In this document: one piece after another, positions 26,060 through 35,275 of the stretch
Position numbering within the stretch: position 1 is the first letter of the stretch
Layout of the letters: every line of letters begins with the position of its first letter
Assembly (NCBI RefSeq): GCF_001687585.2
Contig: NZ_CP016537.2
Span: 3,258,001 to 3,322,000, forward strand
Source of the DNA: Planococcus halocryophilus
GTDB taxonomy: Bacteria; Bacillota; Bacilli; Bacillales_A; Planococcaceae
Direction: 5' to 3'
Length of the DNA stretch: 64,000 bases
The notes under the pieces: generated by a model
Database searches by the model: none
Told to the model about the DNA's origin: nothing
Seen by the model: the letters and a program-made list of their open reading frames with translations, nothing else
Made by a program: the position numbers and the translations under genes

Positions 26060-29000
26060 ATGAAAAAAATAATTTGGTCTTTTGGTGGAGTGATACTTTT
26101 ACTTGCCCTCCCTATCCTAATTTGGTTTTTTAAAGAAGAAAAAATAGTCAATATTGCGATTATCGATAAAACTGTTCCAACTGAAAGTTATAGGGAACAT
26201 AAAGGCTTAACATGGCTATTAAATCATCAACGTTACGTTCCTGAATCAGAAGAAGCCTACAATGCTACAACCGATTACTACGGCTTTGTTCCTGATGAAA
26301 AAGATGAGAGCTATACAATTCGTGACTTGCCTACAGATTATTCTGGTACTGATCTCATTTACTTGGCAGATTCTTATGGAGTTTATGAAGAAGATCTCCC
26401 TTGGCAGACTAAAGAAAAAACACCAGGTAGTTCATCCATGATTGCAGGCGGTCTCCAAATGGATGAGTGGCAGGCGATTAAACAACAAGTCCAGTCTGAA
26501 GGTACAGACTTAGTCATGGAGTTCAACACGTTCGCTTCTCCGACTTCTAAAGAAGTTTCACAAGATATGAACACATTTTTAGGGCTCGAATGGAGTGGTT
26601 GGAGTGGTCGCTATTTTGAAGAGCTACAAGCTTCTAAAGGCGCCGTTCCTCAATGGATTGTTACTAATTATGAAAAAAATGATGTGCAATGGCAGTTTGA
26701 AGGTGCGGGTTTTGTTCTAGTTAACGACGATTCCAGTGAAATTGTCGTTCTTTCTGAAGAAGCCAATGAAATTGGCAGTGAGGGGCTTCACCTTGCCTTT
26801 ACTGAACAAGGTGCCACTCAATTTGATTTGACGGACAGCCCGTCTTTCGATTATTGGTTTGATATTAATTTGGCTGCTCCAGAAACTAAAGTTCTCGCAG
26901 ATTATCAGTGGGACTTGCAAGATCCAGGCAGTGAGAAGTTGAAAAAAGCAGGCATTCCACAGAACTTCCCAGCAGTATTCCACCAATCCAAATACGGTGC
27001 AGACCTTTACTATTTTGCGGGAGATTTTGTCGATATTAATGATGTTCCGAATTTCTACCGCTTTGCAGGTTTCTCAAAACTGCGCTCTTTCCTGTCTACA
27101 GAATCACTGGATGCTGAAAAGAGTTTTTACTGGAAAACGTATATCCCAATGATGGAGTCCATTTTAGCAAATGCGAAAGACAAAAAAGCACCCACTGAAA
27201 AGGCACAAAAAACACTCGCTGTCGAAAATGGGATCTCGTATCCTTCTCGTGTAAACGATCAGACATTTGAAGTATACGAAGACGGCGAATGGCAGCCACT
27301 TACTATTAAAGGGGTAAATATGGGGATGGCCAAACCTGGAACGTTTCCTGGTGAAGCAGCTATTACACGTGCGGAATATGACCGCTGGTTTAAAGAAATT
27401 GGCGACATGAATGCGAATGCGGTGCGTGTCTACACCCTTCACCCCCCTGCTTTTTATGACGCGTTTGCTGCTTATAACGCCAGCGCAATAGAACCACTTT
27501 ACTTGTATCACGGGGTTTGGATTGACGAAGAACCTTTAACGAAGTCTTTAGATGCCTTTAATCCCGAAATTACCGAGCGCTTTCAGGCAGAAGTCAAAAA
27601 AATCGTGGATGTTGTCCACGGCGATGCCGTTGTAGAACAACAGCCGGGACATGCATACGGCAACTATAAAACAGACATCTCTCCTTATGTAATCGGTTGG
27701 ATGGTTGGTATCGAATGGTACCCGGTAATGGTCGATCAAATGGAGCAAGATTACCCTGACCTTGGCGATTATCAAGGCCAGTATGTCTACACCAAAAATG
27801 CCAATCCAATGGAAAATTGGTTAGCACAGCAATTAGACCTTCTCGCTTCTTATGAACTAGATACGTATAAAAGTATGCGCCCTTTAAGCTTTACTAATTG
27901 GGTAACAACCGATAATATCGATCAGCCCGCAGAGCCAAGTGTTCAAGAAGATATGGCTACTGTAGATCCGAATCATATCAAAACCAAGGATGTAACGGAT
28001 ACAGTCGGCATGTTTGCTTCTTATCACGTCTATCCGTATTATCCTGATTTCTTAAATTTAGAAGAGCGTTATACGGAGTATGTTGACCACCGCGGAGAAT
28101 TCAATAACTATGCCGGGTATTTGAAAGATTTAAATGACTCTCACGACATGCCGGTTCTCATTGCAGAGTTCGGAATTCCTGCCTCGCGCGGAATGACGCA
28201 CGAAAATCCATTTGGCTGGAATCAAGGATTTATTTCTGAAAAAGAGCAAGGAGAAATCGTCAGTCATATGTACGAAGACATTCTTGAAGAAGGCATGCTA
28301 GGCGGTATGGTCTTTACTTGGCAAGACGAGTGGTTTAAACGAACATGGAATACAATGGATTACGACAATCCGAACGAACGACCATTTTGGTCTAATGCTC
28401 AAACAAACGAACAACAATTTGGCCTCTTGAGTTTCGATCGCCATAAAGTAAAAGTAGATGGTATAGACGATTGGAAAGATGGAAAACTGTTGTACGAAAA
28501 AGATGCGGGCGCGCTCAATAGCGTTACGATGGATTCCGATGAGCGATATGTCTACATTAAAGCCCAATTCGATCCTGCTAATGAACAGTGGTGGACTGAA
28601 AAAGATTTTAATCTATATTTTAGTATCCGTAATAACAAAGGGATTGCCGTTGAAGCTTTCGAAAAAACTGAGTTTCTGGCGGACTTCCAGTTGAAGATTG
28701 AAAATCTAGAACAAGCACAGCTGCAAGTCGCTGGCGATTACGATAGCTTTTACTATGATTATCATGAGCGTTTGAAAATGATTCCTGCAGAAGAAAACAT
28801 TGAAACGACGTTCCATCCAATTCGACTCGCTCTAAACAAAGAATTTGTACGACCGGACACTAAAGAAACTGTTCCATTCGCTTCATATGAAACAGGCGTG
28901 TTCCAATTTGGGATTGCTAATCCAGAGCATGAAGATTATGATTCGTTAAATGATTATTATTATGATGAAAATACTGGCATTTTGGAAATTCGCATTCCAT

Positions 29001-29260
29001 GGATGTTACTAAATGCCAAAGACCCAGCAAAACGAGAATTTACAGGTGACCTTCAAAAAGATGGCATCGAAGCTTCTCAAACGATTAAAGATATTGATGT
29101 TGCATCTAATTTAACCGATAAAAACGGAAATATTGTAGAAGCATTTGATTCTAAGAAAGTTGCTCAATATTCGTGGGAAACATGGGGATTACCACAGTCT
29201 GAAGAACGATTAAAACAATCCTATTACATTCTTCAAGAAACGTTTGGAGAAACCGAATAA
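26060..29260 (+). CDS. Large membrane-anchored glycoside-hydrolase-like protein
   Basis: A 1066-residue protein with one N-terminal transmembrane segment (about 5-25) and the remainder outside. Residues about 30-390 form an uncharacterised domain starting IAIIDKTVP. From about 415 (LTIKGVNMGMAKPGTFPG) to about 780 it looks like a clan-A/GH2-type TIM barrel: NANAVRVYTLHPP, a possible acid/base Glu in VGIEWYP near 553, and a possible nucleophile Glu in LIAEFGIP near 700. The C-terminal 270 residues look like a beta-rich domain. I do not recognise a named family. A role in cell-surface or exopolysaccharide processing is inferred from the fold and from the c-di-GMP-controlled neighbour. Confidence 0.6.
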   Translation: MKKIIWSFGGVILLLALPILIWFFKEEKIVNIAIIDKTVPTESYREHKGLTWLLNHQRYVPESEEAYNATTDYYGFVPDEKDESYTIRDLPTDYSGTDLIYLADSYGVYEEDLPWQTKEKTPGSSSMIAGGLQMDEWQAIKQQVQSEGTDLVMEFNTFASPTSKEVSQDMNTFLGLEWSGWSGRYFEELQASKGAVPQWIVTNYEKNDVQWQFEGAGFVLVNDDSSEIVVLSEEANEIGSEGLHLAFTEQGATQFDLTDSPSFDYWFDINLAAPETKVLADYQWDLQDPGSEKLKKAGIPQNFPAVFHQSKYGADLYYFAGDFVDINDVPNFYRFAGFSKLRSFLSTESLDAEKSFYWKTYIPMMESILANAKDKKAPTEKAQKTLAVENGISYPSRVNDQTFEVYEDGEWQPLTIKGVNMGMAKPGTFPGEAAITRAEYDRWFKEIGDMNANAVRVYTLHPPAFYDAFAAYNASAIEPLYLYHGVWIDEEPLTKSLDAFNPEITERFQAEVKKIVDVVHGDAVVEQQPGHAYGNYKTDISPYVIGWMVGIEWYPVMVDQMEQDYPDLGDYQGQYVYTKNANPMENWLAQQLDLLASYELDTYKSMRPLSFTNWVTTDNIDQPAEPSVQEDMATVDPNHIKTKDVTDTVGMFASYHVYPYYPDFLNLEERYTEYVDHRGEFNNYAGYLKDLNDSHDMPVLIAEFGIPASRGMTHENPFGWNQGFISEKEQGEIVSHMYEDILEEGMLGGMVFTWQDEWFKRTWNTMDYDNPNERPFWSNAQTNEQQFGLLSFDRHKVKVDGIDDWKDGKLLYEKDAGALNSVTMDSDERYVYIKAQFDPANEQWWTEKDFNLYFSIRNNKGIAVEAFEKTEFLADFQLKIENLEQAQLQVAGDYDSFYYDYHERLKMIPAEENIETTFHPIRLALNKEFVRPDTKETVPFASYETGVFQFGIANPEHEDYDSLNDYYYDENTGILEIRIPWMLLNAKDPAKREFTGDLQKDGIEASQTIKDIDVASNLTDKNGNIVEAFDSKKVAQYSWETWGLPQSEERLKQSYYILQETFGETE

Positions 29261-29273
29261 TATGAGAAAAATT

Positions 29274-29320
29274 AAAAACTGACGGAGAAAAGGACCATCC
29301 TTTTCTCCGTCAGTTTTTTT
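29274..29320. terminator. Strong bidirectional terminator
   Basis: A 21-bp perfect stem built on AAAAACTGACGGAGAAAAGGA with a 3-nt loop. It separates two convergent genes. Confidence 0.92.
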
Positions 29321-29335
29321 AGATTTTAGTAAACT

Positions 29336-30205
29336 TTAAGGTTTCATTGTTTTCCAGCTATCTACATGATGAACAGCTACGCCACCAAATCCAGATGCTG
29401 TCGAATAATATGCCGATACTGCTGCTAACTCCCGATTCATGAAAGCTTCGCCTTCTTCAAAGAAAGAAATATTATTACCTTCATCGGTTTGACCTGTTTC
29501 AACTCCGACTACAACCGTTTTTCCATATTTTTCTGCATAAGCTACTTCATTTTTTACGAGTTCTTTAATCATGGATGCTGAATCTCGGTATGCCATTAAT
29601 GTAACACTATCTGTATTGGCAATTACCCATTCGGCGAGTACACCTTTGCCATACGTATTTTTATAGGCGATTTCATCAAACCAAAAAGGCATATCTGCTT
29701 CTAGTGGTATATTCATCGCAGCCGTACTAGATGCTGCTTTACTTAAAAGAGCTTGATAAGATTTAATCGTTGCTGCTCGGTTCGTATTCCAACCACTATA
29801 TAAATACGGCTCGACGTCCAAGTGAACACCTGTAAACTTCTGAGCCGGTAAAGCTCCTTGTTGATAAGTAGATAGCCAGTTCATCAAACGATCCTGTTTA
29901 GCAAATCCTTTAGGTGCTACCCAGTCATTAGCCCCGTCTAATGCATAAATGGTCATGCCTGCCGCTCCTGCTTTTTCGATAAAACTTTGATAAGTAGTAG
30001 CTGGAATGTCTTCGTCAATTTGTACATAGACCTTATTGACGTCTTTGCTTTCTAGAAATGCCAAGGTGCCTGCTTCATCACTATAAATCATCCACGGATT
30101 CCATAACCATGTCGCTTTAACATCCAATTCAATCGCATGAGAGTTGACACCATTTTGTGTCAGCATAAACAACAATAATACACCTGCCATCATTAGTTTT
30201 TTCAT
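29336..30205 (-). CDS. Secreted TIM-barrel protein under c-di-GMP control
   Basis: A 289-residue protein with a Sec signal peptide (MKKLMMAGVLLLFMLTQ, cleavage likely after HA). The body has alternating beta/alpha segments and a conspicuous LDVEPYLYSGW motif near residue 150, reminiscent of the DxE of GH18-like glycosidases. No named family is recognised. The ATG at 30205 is chosen because GGGAGG lies at proper spacing before it; an in-frame ATG at 30223 would put that site inside the gene. The leader carries a c-di-GMP-I riboswitch, which points to biofilm or surface-polysaccharide work. Confidence 0.72.
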   Translation of the reverse strand: MKKLMMAGVLLLFMLTQNGVNSHAIELDVKATWLWNPWMIYSDEAGTLAFLESKDVNKVYVQIDEDIPATTYQSFIEKAGAAGMTIYALDGANDWVAPKGFAKQDRLMNWLSTYQQGALPAQKFTGVHLDVEPYLYSGWNTNRAATIKSYQALLSKAASSTAAMNIPLEADMPFWFDEIAYKNTYGKGVLAEWVIANTDSVTLMAYRDSASMIKELVKNEVAYAEKYGKTVVVGVETGQTDEGNNISFFEEGEAFMNRELAAVSAYYSTASGFGGVAVHHVDSWKTMKP

Positions 30206-30247
30206 TTTCCCATATCCTCCCATTCTGTAAGCCGTGGCTCAAAGAAC

Positions 30248-30340
30248 GAGACCCTGGCAACCTGACGACCTTGCGTTTTTCAACGGTTAGGCTCATGGCT
30301 TTGCGTCCTCCCCTTTCGGTGGAGTTTGCCTTTTTCAGAT
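30248..30340 (-). promoter_or_regulatory. Cyclic di-GMP-I (GEMM-I) riboswitch
   Basis: The minus strand reads GGCAAACTCC, a GAAA tetraloop, GGGGAGGACGCAAAGCC, then AGCCTAACC, then GTCAGGTTGCC. This is the GEMM-I order: P1 GGCAA/TTGCC closing, a GNRA-capped P1b, the invariant GGACGCAAAGCC, and the second helix. A TATAAT box at 30353-30348 places the start of transcription just before the aptamer. No clear terminator follows, so control may be translational near the ribosome binding site at about 30214. Confidence 0.88.
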
Positions 30341-30465
30341 TTTTATCATTATATGTCAATTAATACAATTTTGCTATCTTTTTTAGGTATTCCTTTTCAA
30401 ATGCGCTATTTAAGGCAATAATCAACAAGAGCACCTTAGCATTTCGAACAAAAGGAGTGAAACTT

Positions 30466-31824
30466 ATGACGACCCTATTACGCGAAGACGAAATTACATT
30501 AGCTTTGATCAAGTCGTTAAAAGAAGGCAAACTAACTGAATTCCAAGAAATTCTAGATGAGTTGCAACCATACGATATGGCAATCCAGTACCGACACTTG
30601 CCAGACAAGCACCGCAATAAATTCCTTCTCTATTTATCTATTCGGCAATTAACAGAGTTGATGCAAGAACTTCCTAAAATTGAACAAATCGACATTCTTC
30701 AGAAATTAGGGGTTGAAAAGTCTTCCAAAGTATTGGACCGCATGGATAATGACGATTTGGCTTTGCTATTGGCAGACCTTGAGCCGGAACGCATCGAAGA
30801 GCTATTGTCTCAAATAAATCAAGACGATTCTAAGTTTGTCCAAAGCACAATGACTTATCCACCTGAAACAGCCGGTCGACTAATGAATAACCGTTATGTC
30901 TGGATTCCCCGTCATTACACAATCCGCGATGCCATTGACAAGATTAAACATTTTGCAGAATTAGCGGAATACCTCAACTACCTCTATATTGTCGATGAAG
31001 ATAAAAAACTTCTTGGAGTGGTTTCCTACAAGGATTTAATCCTCGGAAATCTTGACGACAGAATTGAAGAAGTGATGTATAAGCGCGTAGTCAAAGCTGA
31101 CGTGTTGATGGACCAAGAAGATGTGGCTCAAATCATTAGCCGTTACGATTTTGTCACGTTGCCAATTGTTGAAAATGACAATACACTTGCTGGGATTATC
31201 ACCATCGATGACGTAATCGATGTTGTCATGCAAGAAGCGAATGAAGATATTGAAAAGCTTTCCGCTTCCGGTAAATCAATTGACTTTAATACACCTGCTT
31301 GGACAGCGGCTTACCGGCGACTGCCTTGGCTGATTTTACTCCTGTTTATCGGATTGTTTTCAGGCAGTATTATTAGTCGTTTTGAAAATACGTTGCAGAC
31401 CGTTGTGGCTTTAACGTTTTTTATGCCGTTAATTGCTGGAATGACTGGAAATACTGGTACGCAATCTCTGTCTGTTGTTGTCCGCGGACTGGCTTCACAA
31501 AAGCTTGATTTTAAGCAAACGATCAAGCTGATTATTCGAGAATTATGGGTCGGTATTATTATTGGTGTTATTTGTTCTGTCCTTATTTTACTCATTGCTT
31601 ATGTGTGGCAAGGCAATTTGGTATTAGGTATTGTCGTTGGTGGCACGTTGTTAATGACGTTAATCATTGGAACGTTAGCTGGAACGATTATTCCTCTTAT
31701 TTTGTACAGATTCAATATTGATCCAGCTGTTGCTTCCGGTCCTTTAATTACCACCATTAACGATATTCTGTCTTTATTGATTTATTTCGGTATGGCGACT
31801 TTGTTTATTTCTCAGTTGATGTAA
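30466..31824 (+). CDS. mgtE: Magnesium transporter MgtE
   Basis: A 452-residue Mg2+ channel/transporter: an N-terminal superhelical domain (about 1-130), two CBS domains (about 135-260, including VVSYKDLILG and GIITIDDVIDV), a connecting helix, and five membrane helices with the PLIAGMTGNTGTQS pore motif near residue 325. The ATG at 30466 is preferred; a GTG nine bases earlier abuts the AAAGGAG site. Cytosolic Mg2+ binding to the N and CBS domains is known to close the channel in this family. Confidence 0.94.
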   Translation: MTTLLREDEITLALIKSLKEGKLTEFQEILDELQPYDMAIQYRHLPDKHRNKFLLYLSIRQLTELMQELPKIEQIDILQKLGVEKSSKVLDRMDNDDLALLLADLEPERIEELLSQINQDDSKFVQSTMTYPPETAGRLMNNRYVWIPRHYTIRDAIDKIKHFAELAEYLNYLYIVDEDKKLLGVVSYKDLILGNLDDRIEEVMYKRVVKADVLMDQEDVAQIISRYDFVTLPIVENDNTLAGIITIDDVIDVVMQEANEDIEKLSASGKSIDFNTPAWTAAYRRLPWLILLLFIGLFSGSIISRFENTLQTVVALTFFMPLIAGMTGNTGTQSLSVVVRGLASQKLDFKQTIKLIIRELWVGIIIGVICSVLILLIAYVWQGNLVLGIVVGGTLLMTLIIGTLAGTIIPLILYRFNIDPAVASGPLITTINDILSLLIYFGMATLFISQLM

Positions 31825-31919
31825 AGAAAAAAATAATAAAAAAATCTTTTTCTAAGCATTTTTCTTTAAACCTAGTAAGCCTCTTGGTATAATGGGTTGA
31901 AACTGAAGGAGGCGTGTTT

Positions 31920-32333
31920 ATGACTATTCCAAAACCCCTTGTCCAAACCAACCAAGCTTTTATCGTCGTTACTGTTATAATGGCGTTGCTACTCCATCCT
32001 GCTATTTTATTGTTACCATTTGTTGTTGGAGCTTATACATTAATCACTAAGAAAAACCCTGTTATTTTATGGAGCCGCCGCTTTTTGAAAAAACCCGCAG
32101 CGAGCTATCTGCAAGAGGATCGAGATCAACAATTGTTTAACCAATGGATTGCCACTATCTGTTTAGGACTGTCACTCGTTTTCTTTTCTGTTGGTTTACC
32201 GTTACTTGGATTTGCCTTTAGTGTCATGGTCATTGTTGCTGCAGGCGTTGCATTGATGGGTTATTGCATCGGCTGTACGATTCGTTATCGCTATATGATG
32301 TGGAAACACAATCGTACAAAAGTACAGGCATAA
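31920..32333 (+). CDS. DUF4395-type small membrane protein
   Basis: A 137-residue protein starting MTIPKPLVQTNQAFIVV with four predicted hydrophobic segments and a GYCIGCTIRYRY motif near its end. It matches the DUF4395 pattern (PLVQTNQA start; GxCxGC near the C-terminus), whose members are often next to rhodanese or thiol-redox genes. Function is unknown. AGGAGG sits at good spacing to the ATG at 31920; a GTG at 31914 is too close. Its terminator is the target of repeat copy C. Confidence 0.7.
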   Translation: MTIPKPLVQTNQAFIVVTVIMALLLHPAILLLPFVVGAYTLITKKNPVILWSRRFLKKPAASYLQEDRDQQLFNQWIATICLGLSLVFFSVGLPLLGFAFSVMVIVAAGVALMGYCIGCTIRYRYMMWKHNRTKVQA

Positions 32334-32337
32334 AAAA

Positions 32338-32745
32338 AGACGGTGAGCAACTGCTCTCCGTCTCAGAATGTAGACAAAATTTTATTAAAATGAATAGTGG
32401 TATATAACATCCAATCGGACTGGCCACTTTGCTTTCCGTGGGCTCAGCACTCCAGGATTTGAAGCGCAAGGCGGCGAAGGGCGAAGATGTGCTCCTGCAT
32501 CGCTACGCTAGCTTCGTCGCAAATGCTTGCCCTCGCAGGCTTCGGTCAATGCATTTCCTGCGGGATAGCGAAGCGACGAAATCCACTCGGGCGATCAGCC
32601 CGAGTTAGTTCGGCGCAAGCCCGCGGAAAGCGTCCAACTGGAGCGCAGAATCCGGTATAAACAAGATGAAAAGAATATTCATTCTCTACTAATTATAATT
32701 ATCTTTTGTCTATATGCTAAGATGGGGAGCAACTGCTCTCCGTCT
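32338..32745. repeat. Terminator-associated inverted-repeat element, copy C, with duplicated hairpin
   Basis: Element 32364-32719 (356 bp), with tips CAGAATGTAGACAAAA and TTTTGTCTATATGCTA. It is flanked by a 26-bp direct repeat at 32338-32363 and 32720-32745, each a full hairpin (GGAGAGCAGT-type arms; two mismatches). The right copy has TTTTCTT and the left copy has lost its T tract. The interior carries extra GC-rich inverted blocks not shared with copies A and B (around 32515-32600), so the family is mosaic. Confidence 0.85.
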
Positions 32746-32758
32746 TTTCTTATATCTA

Positions 32759-34036
32759 TTATTTTATTTGGCCGTTGCCGCGTATAATGTATTTCGTTGA
32801 CGTTAAGGCTGGCAAGCCCATTGGTCCTCGTGCATGAAGCTTTTGTGTACTAATGCCAATTTCTGCACCAAACCCAAATTCGAAACCATCTGTAAATCGA
32901 GTCGATGCATTGTGATACACCGCAGCCGCATCAATTTCCATGAAAAATTGATCGACGTTTTCTGATGTTTTCGAAATAATTGCTTCTGAATGTTTCGTTC
33001 CGTACGTATTGATGTGCTCAATTGCTTCACCAACATCTTCAACGGTTTTTATCGCGACTTCAAGTCCGAGGTATTCTGTTCCCCAATCCTCTTCTTCTGC
33101 AGGTATCACATTAGGTGAGAGTTTTTGTACAGGCTCGTTACCATGAATCGTTACTTGTTGATCTTGTAAAGCGCTCACCAATAGCGGCAAATGCTTGTCG
33201 GCCCAAGCTTGATGGACTAAAATGCTTTCACAAGCGTTACAAACAGATGGACGCTGTGTTTTGGCATTTAATGCGATGTCAATTGCCATTTGAACGTTCG
33301 CTGTCTCATCGATATAAATATGACAATTTCCTGCGCCTGTTTCCAATACTGGAACTGTAGAATTCTGAACGACCGTCTGAATCAACTTCGCCCCTCCACG
33401 AGGAATCAACACATCTAAGTATTGGTTCAATTTGAACATGTGAGATGCTGCTTCTCTGCTCGTATCTTCTAATAGCTGTACGGACTCAACTGGTAACTCA
33501 CTTTTTTCTAACGCTCGGTGAATAACAGCAACTATCGCTTTATTTGAATGGATGGCCGTTGAACTGCCGCGCAATACTACCGCATTCCCTGTTTTCAAAC
33601 ATAAACTTGAAGCATCCACTGTGACATTCGGACGCGCTTCATAAATCATGCCGACAACACCTAAAGGCACGCGTATTTTGGACATGGTTAAGCCATTTGG
33701 GCGTTCCCATTTCTCAAGCACTTCACCCACTGGGTCTGTTAGTTTCGTTAGTTGTATCAAGGCATCCGCCATGTCTGTTATCCGAGACTCATCAAGTTTT
33801 AGGCGATCTACTAAAGACTCACTCATATCATTTTGACGGCCAACTTCTATGTCTTTGTTGTTTTCCGTTAAAATATACGCTTGTTCTTCTAACAATTGCG
33901 CTGAAATGGACCGCAAAGCGTGATTTTTTTGTTTTGTCGTCGATTTTGCTAGTATCGCTGAAGCGGATTTTGCCTTTTTCGCTTTTTGTAGAAGTTCGCT
34001 TTGATCGGTTTCTTTCTCTTGAAAAAGTTTCGTCAT
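32759..34036 (-). CDS. proA: Glutamate-5-semialdehyde dehydrogenase (gamma-glutamyl phosphate reductase)
   Basis: A 425-residue enzyme that reduces gamma-glutamyl phosphate in proline synthesis. The catalytic cysteine is in SVCNACES near residue 270, and the [12 protein letters not shown] motif near 125 is typical. The ATG at 34036 follows GAAAGGGG at good spacing; an in-frame ATG at 34072 would overlap the proB end. It follows proB after 28 bases. Confidence 0.94.
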   Translation of the reverse strand: MTKLFQEKETDQSELLQKAKKAKSASAILAKSTTKQKNHALRSISAQLLEEQAYILTENNKDIEVGRQNDMSESLVDRLKLDESRITDMADALIQLTKLTDPVGEVLEKWERPNGLTMSKIRVPLGVVGMIYEARPNVTVDASSLCLKTGNAVVLRGSSTAIHSNKAIVAVIHRALEKSELPVESVQLLEDTSREAASHMFKLNQYLDVLIPRGGAKLIQTVVQNSTVPVLETGAGNCHIYIDETANVQMAIDIALNAKTQRPSVCNACESILVHQAWADKHLPLLVSALQDQQVTIHGNEPVQKLSPNVIPAEEEDWGTEYLGLEVAIKTVEDVGEAIEHINTYGTKHSEAIISKTSENVDQFFMEIDAAAVYHNASTRFTDGFEFGFGAEIGISTQKLHARGPMGLPALTSTKYIIRGNGQIK

Positions 34037-34064
34037 CCAATTGCCCCTTTCAATTTTTCGTTCG

Positions 34065-34841
34065 TTAAACACTCATTTTTGTTTTTACACCGATATAGGT
34101 TCCATCGCCTATGCCGTGAAAAATATCGACTAGTTTTTCGCTACCATATCCAGAGCCGATAAATACTTGAACTCCAAAAGCAAGTGCTGTACGAGCTGCT
34201 TCAACTTTAGACTTCATACCGCCTGTTCCAACATCAGAGCCTTCAGAAGAAGTTGCAGCTATTAACGCATCAGGAATGTCATGTAAATGAAGGTATTTCT
34301 GAGCTTGAGGATTGGTTCTTGGATTTTCGAGATATATGCCATTAATGTCTGTTAAAATCATGAGGAAATCGGCATGAATCAATCCACTAACTAACGCCGA
34401 CAGCATATCATTGTCACCAAAAGTTAACTCTTCCGCTGAAACCGAATCATTTTCGTTTATGATTGGCATGACATTTCGTTCTAAAAGCTTGGAAATGGTT
34501 GCGTTGGCATTTTTATAAAGATCTTTCGTTAGCAGTAATTGAGCCGCTACAATATTGTGCTTTTTGCATTCATCGGCGTACGCTTGTAATAACAAGCTTT
34601 GCCCGACCGCTGCAGCTGATTGCTTATCGACTAATGTATTAGGTCGTGATAAGTACCCCATGCCGGTACATCCTGCAGCAACAGCTCCAGATGAGATCAA
34701 CACCACTTCGTGTCCTTCTTCTTTTAAACGAGCCAGTGCATCCACGTGCTCACGCAATTTCTCAATTGACAGCTTTCCTTGTTCATCTGTTAACGAACTA
34801 CTTCCGATCTTCACAACAATTCTTTTCTTCTCCACGTGCAT
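34065..34841 (-). CDS. proB: Glutamate 5-kinase without PUA domain
   Basis: A 258-residue amino acid kinase ([12 protein letters not shown] at 8-19, INENDSVS near 133, GTGGMKSKV near 212). It phosphorylates glutamate for proline synthesis. It ends with the kinase domain and lacks the C-terminal PUA domain of longer ProB proteins (about 370 residues). PUA-less forms exist in other Firmicutes, so it is likely functional. First gene of the proBA unit. Confidence 0.92.
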   Translation of the reverse strand: MHVEKKRIVVKIGSSSLTDEQGKLSIEKLREHVDALARLKEEGHEVVLISSGAVAAGCTGMGYLSRPNTLVDKQSAAAVGQSLLLQAYADECKKHNIVAAQLLLTKDLYKNANATISKLLERNVMPIINENDSVSAEELTFGDNDMLSALVSGLIHADFLMILTDINGIYLENPRTNPQAQKYLHLHDIPDALIAATSSEGSDVGTGGMKSKVEAARTALAFGVQVFIGSGYGSEKLVDIFHGIGDGTYIGVKTKMSV

Positions 34842-34861
34842 TCACCACCCGTTTTTGATAA

Positions 34862-34902
34862 ATAAAAAAAATCTTCCATTTGTTCAAAAACGGAAGAACC
34901 TT
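34862..34902 (-). terminator. Leader hairpin / attenuator before proB
   Basis: On the minus strand CTTCC-(loop)-GGAAG, followed by ATTTTTTTT, lies between the promoter and the proB ribosome binding site. A terminator in a 5' leader normally means attenuation. The leader upstream (about 34902-34949) is too short for a T-box and I recognise no aptamer in it. Confidence 0.6.
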
Positions 34903-34955
34903 GCCCCCGTGACTAAATTTCTCTAGGCTTGTTTATCGAATTTCTTGAATAGAGT

Positions 34956-34984
34956 TATTATGCACTATCTCGTATTTTAAGTCA
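34956..34984 (-). promoter_or_regulatory. proBA promoter
   Basis: On the minus strand TTGACT (34984-34979), a 17-bp spacer and CATAAT (34961-34956). Predicted start near 34949. From here to 35240 the sequence is AT-rich with no other recognisable feature. Confidence 0.65.
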
Positions 34985-35242
34985 ACGATGTAATAACTAA
35001 ATTCCTCTTTATCAGACTTTATTAAATTTTTATATGCAATATATATGAATATTTATTCAAAATGATGATAAACTACTTTTCCTTATTATTGTGTTACATG
35101 TCTATTAAGAACGTATTTGAGAATATGTAGTTTAATTATTCTGTATAAAAAGAAAAATTAATTTTTAAAAGATATATTAGTCTACCATATATTTTTCTAT
35201 CAACACACGGCACTTTTGACCGAGAGCTTGTTAGCATGAAAA

Positions 35243-35269
35243 AAAGCATGGGAAGAGATCCCATGCTTT
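35243..35269 (-). terminator. Terminator of the CstA-family gene
   Basis: An 11-bp stem AAAGCATGGGA/TCCCATGCTTT, with a T run on the minus strand. Confidence 0.85.
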
Positions 35270-35275
35270 CTTTCT

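Noticed and set aside
30129..30359. Minus-strand open frame overlapping the leader of the secreted protein
   Set aside because: It covers the c-di-GMP aptamer and shows no ribosome binding site or protein-like pattern; the RNA structure explains the sequence.
34065..34841. proB as a truncated pseudogene
   Set aside because: The kinase domain is complete; PUA-less glutamate kinases are a normal variant.
34843..34852. Possible T-box motif (GGGTGG) before proB
   Set aside because: It is not followed by ACC, lies after the terminator and is better explained as the ribosome binding site region.
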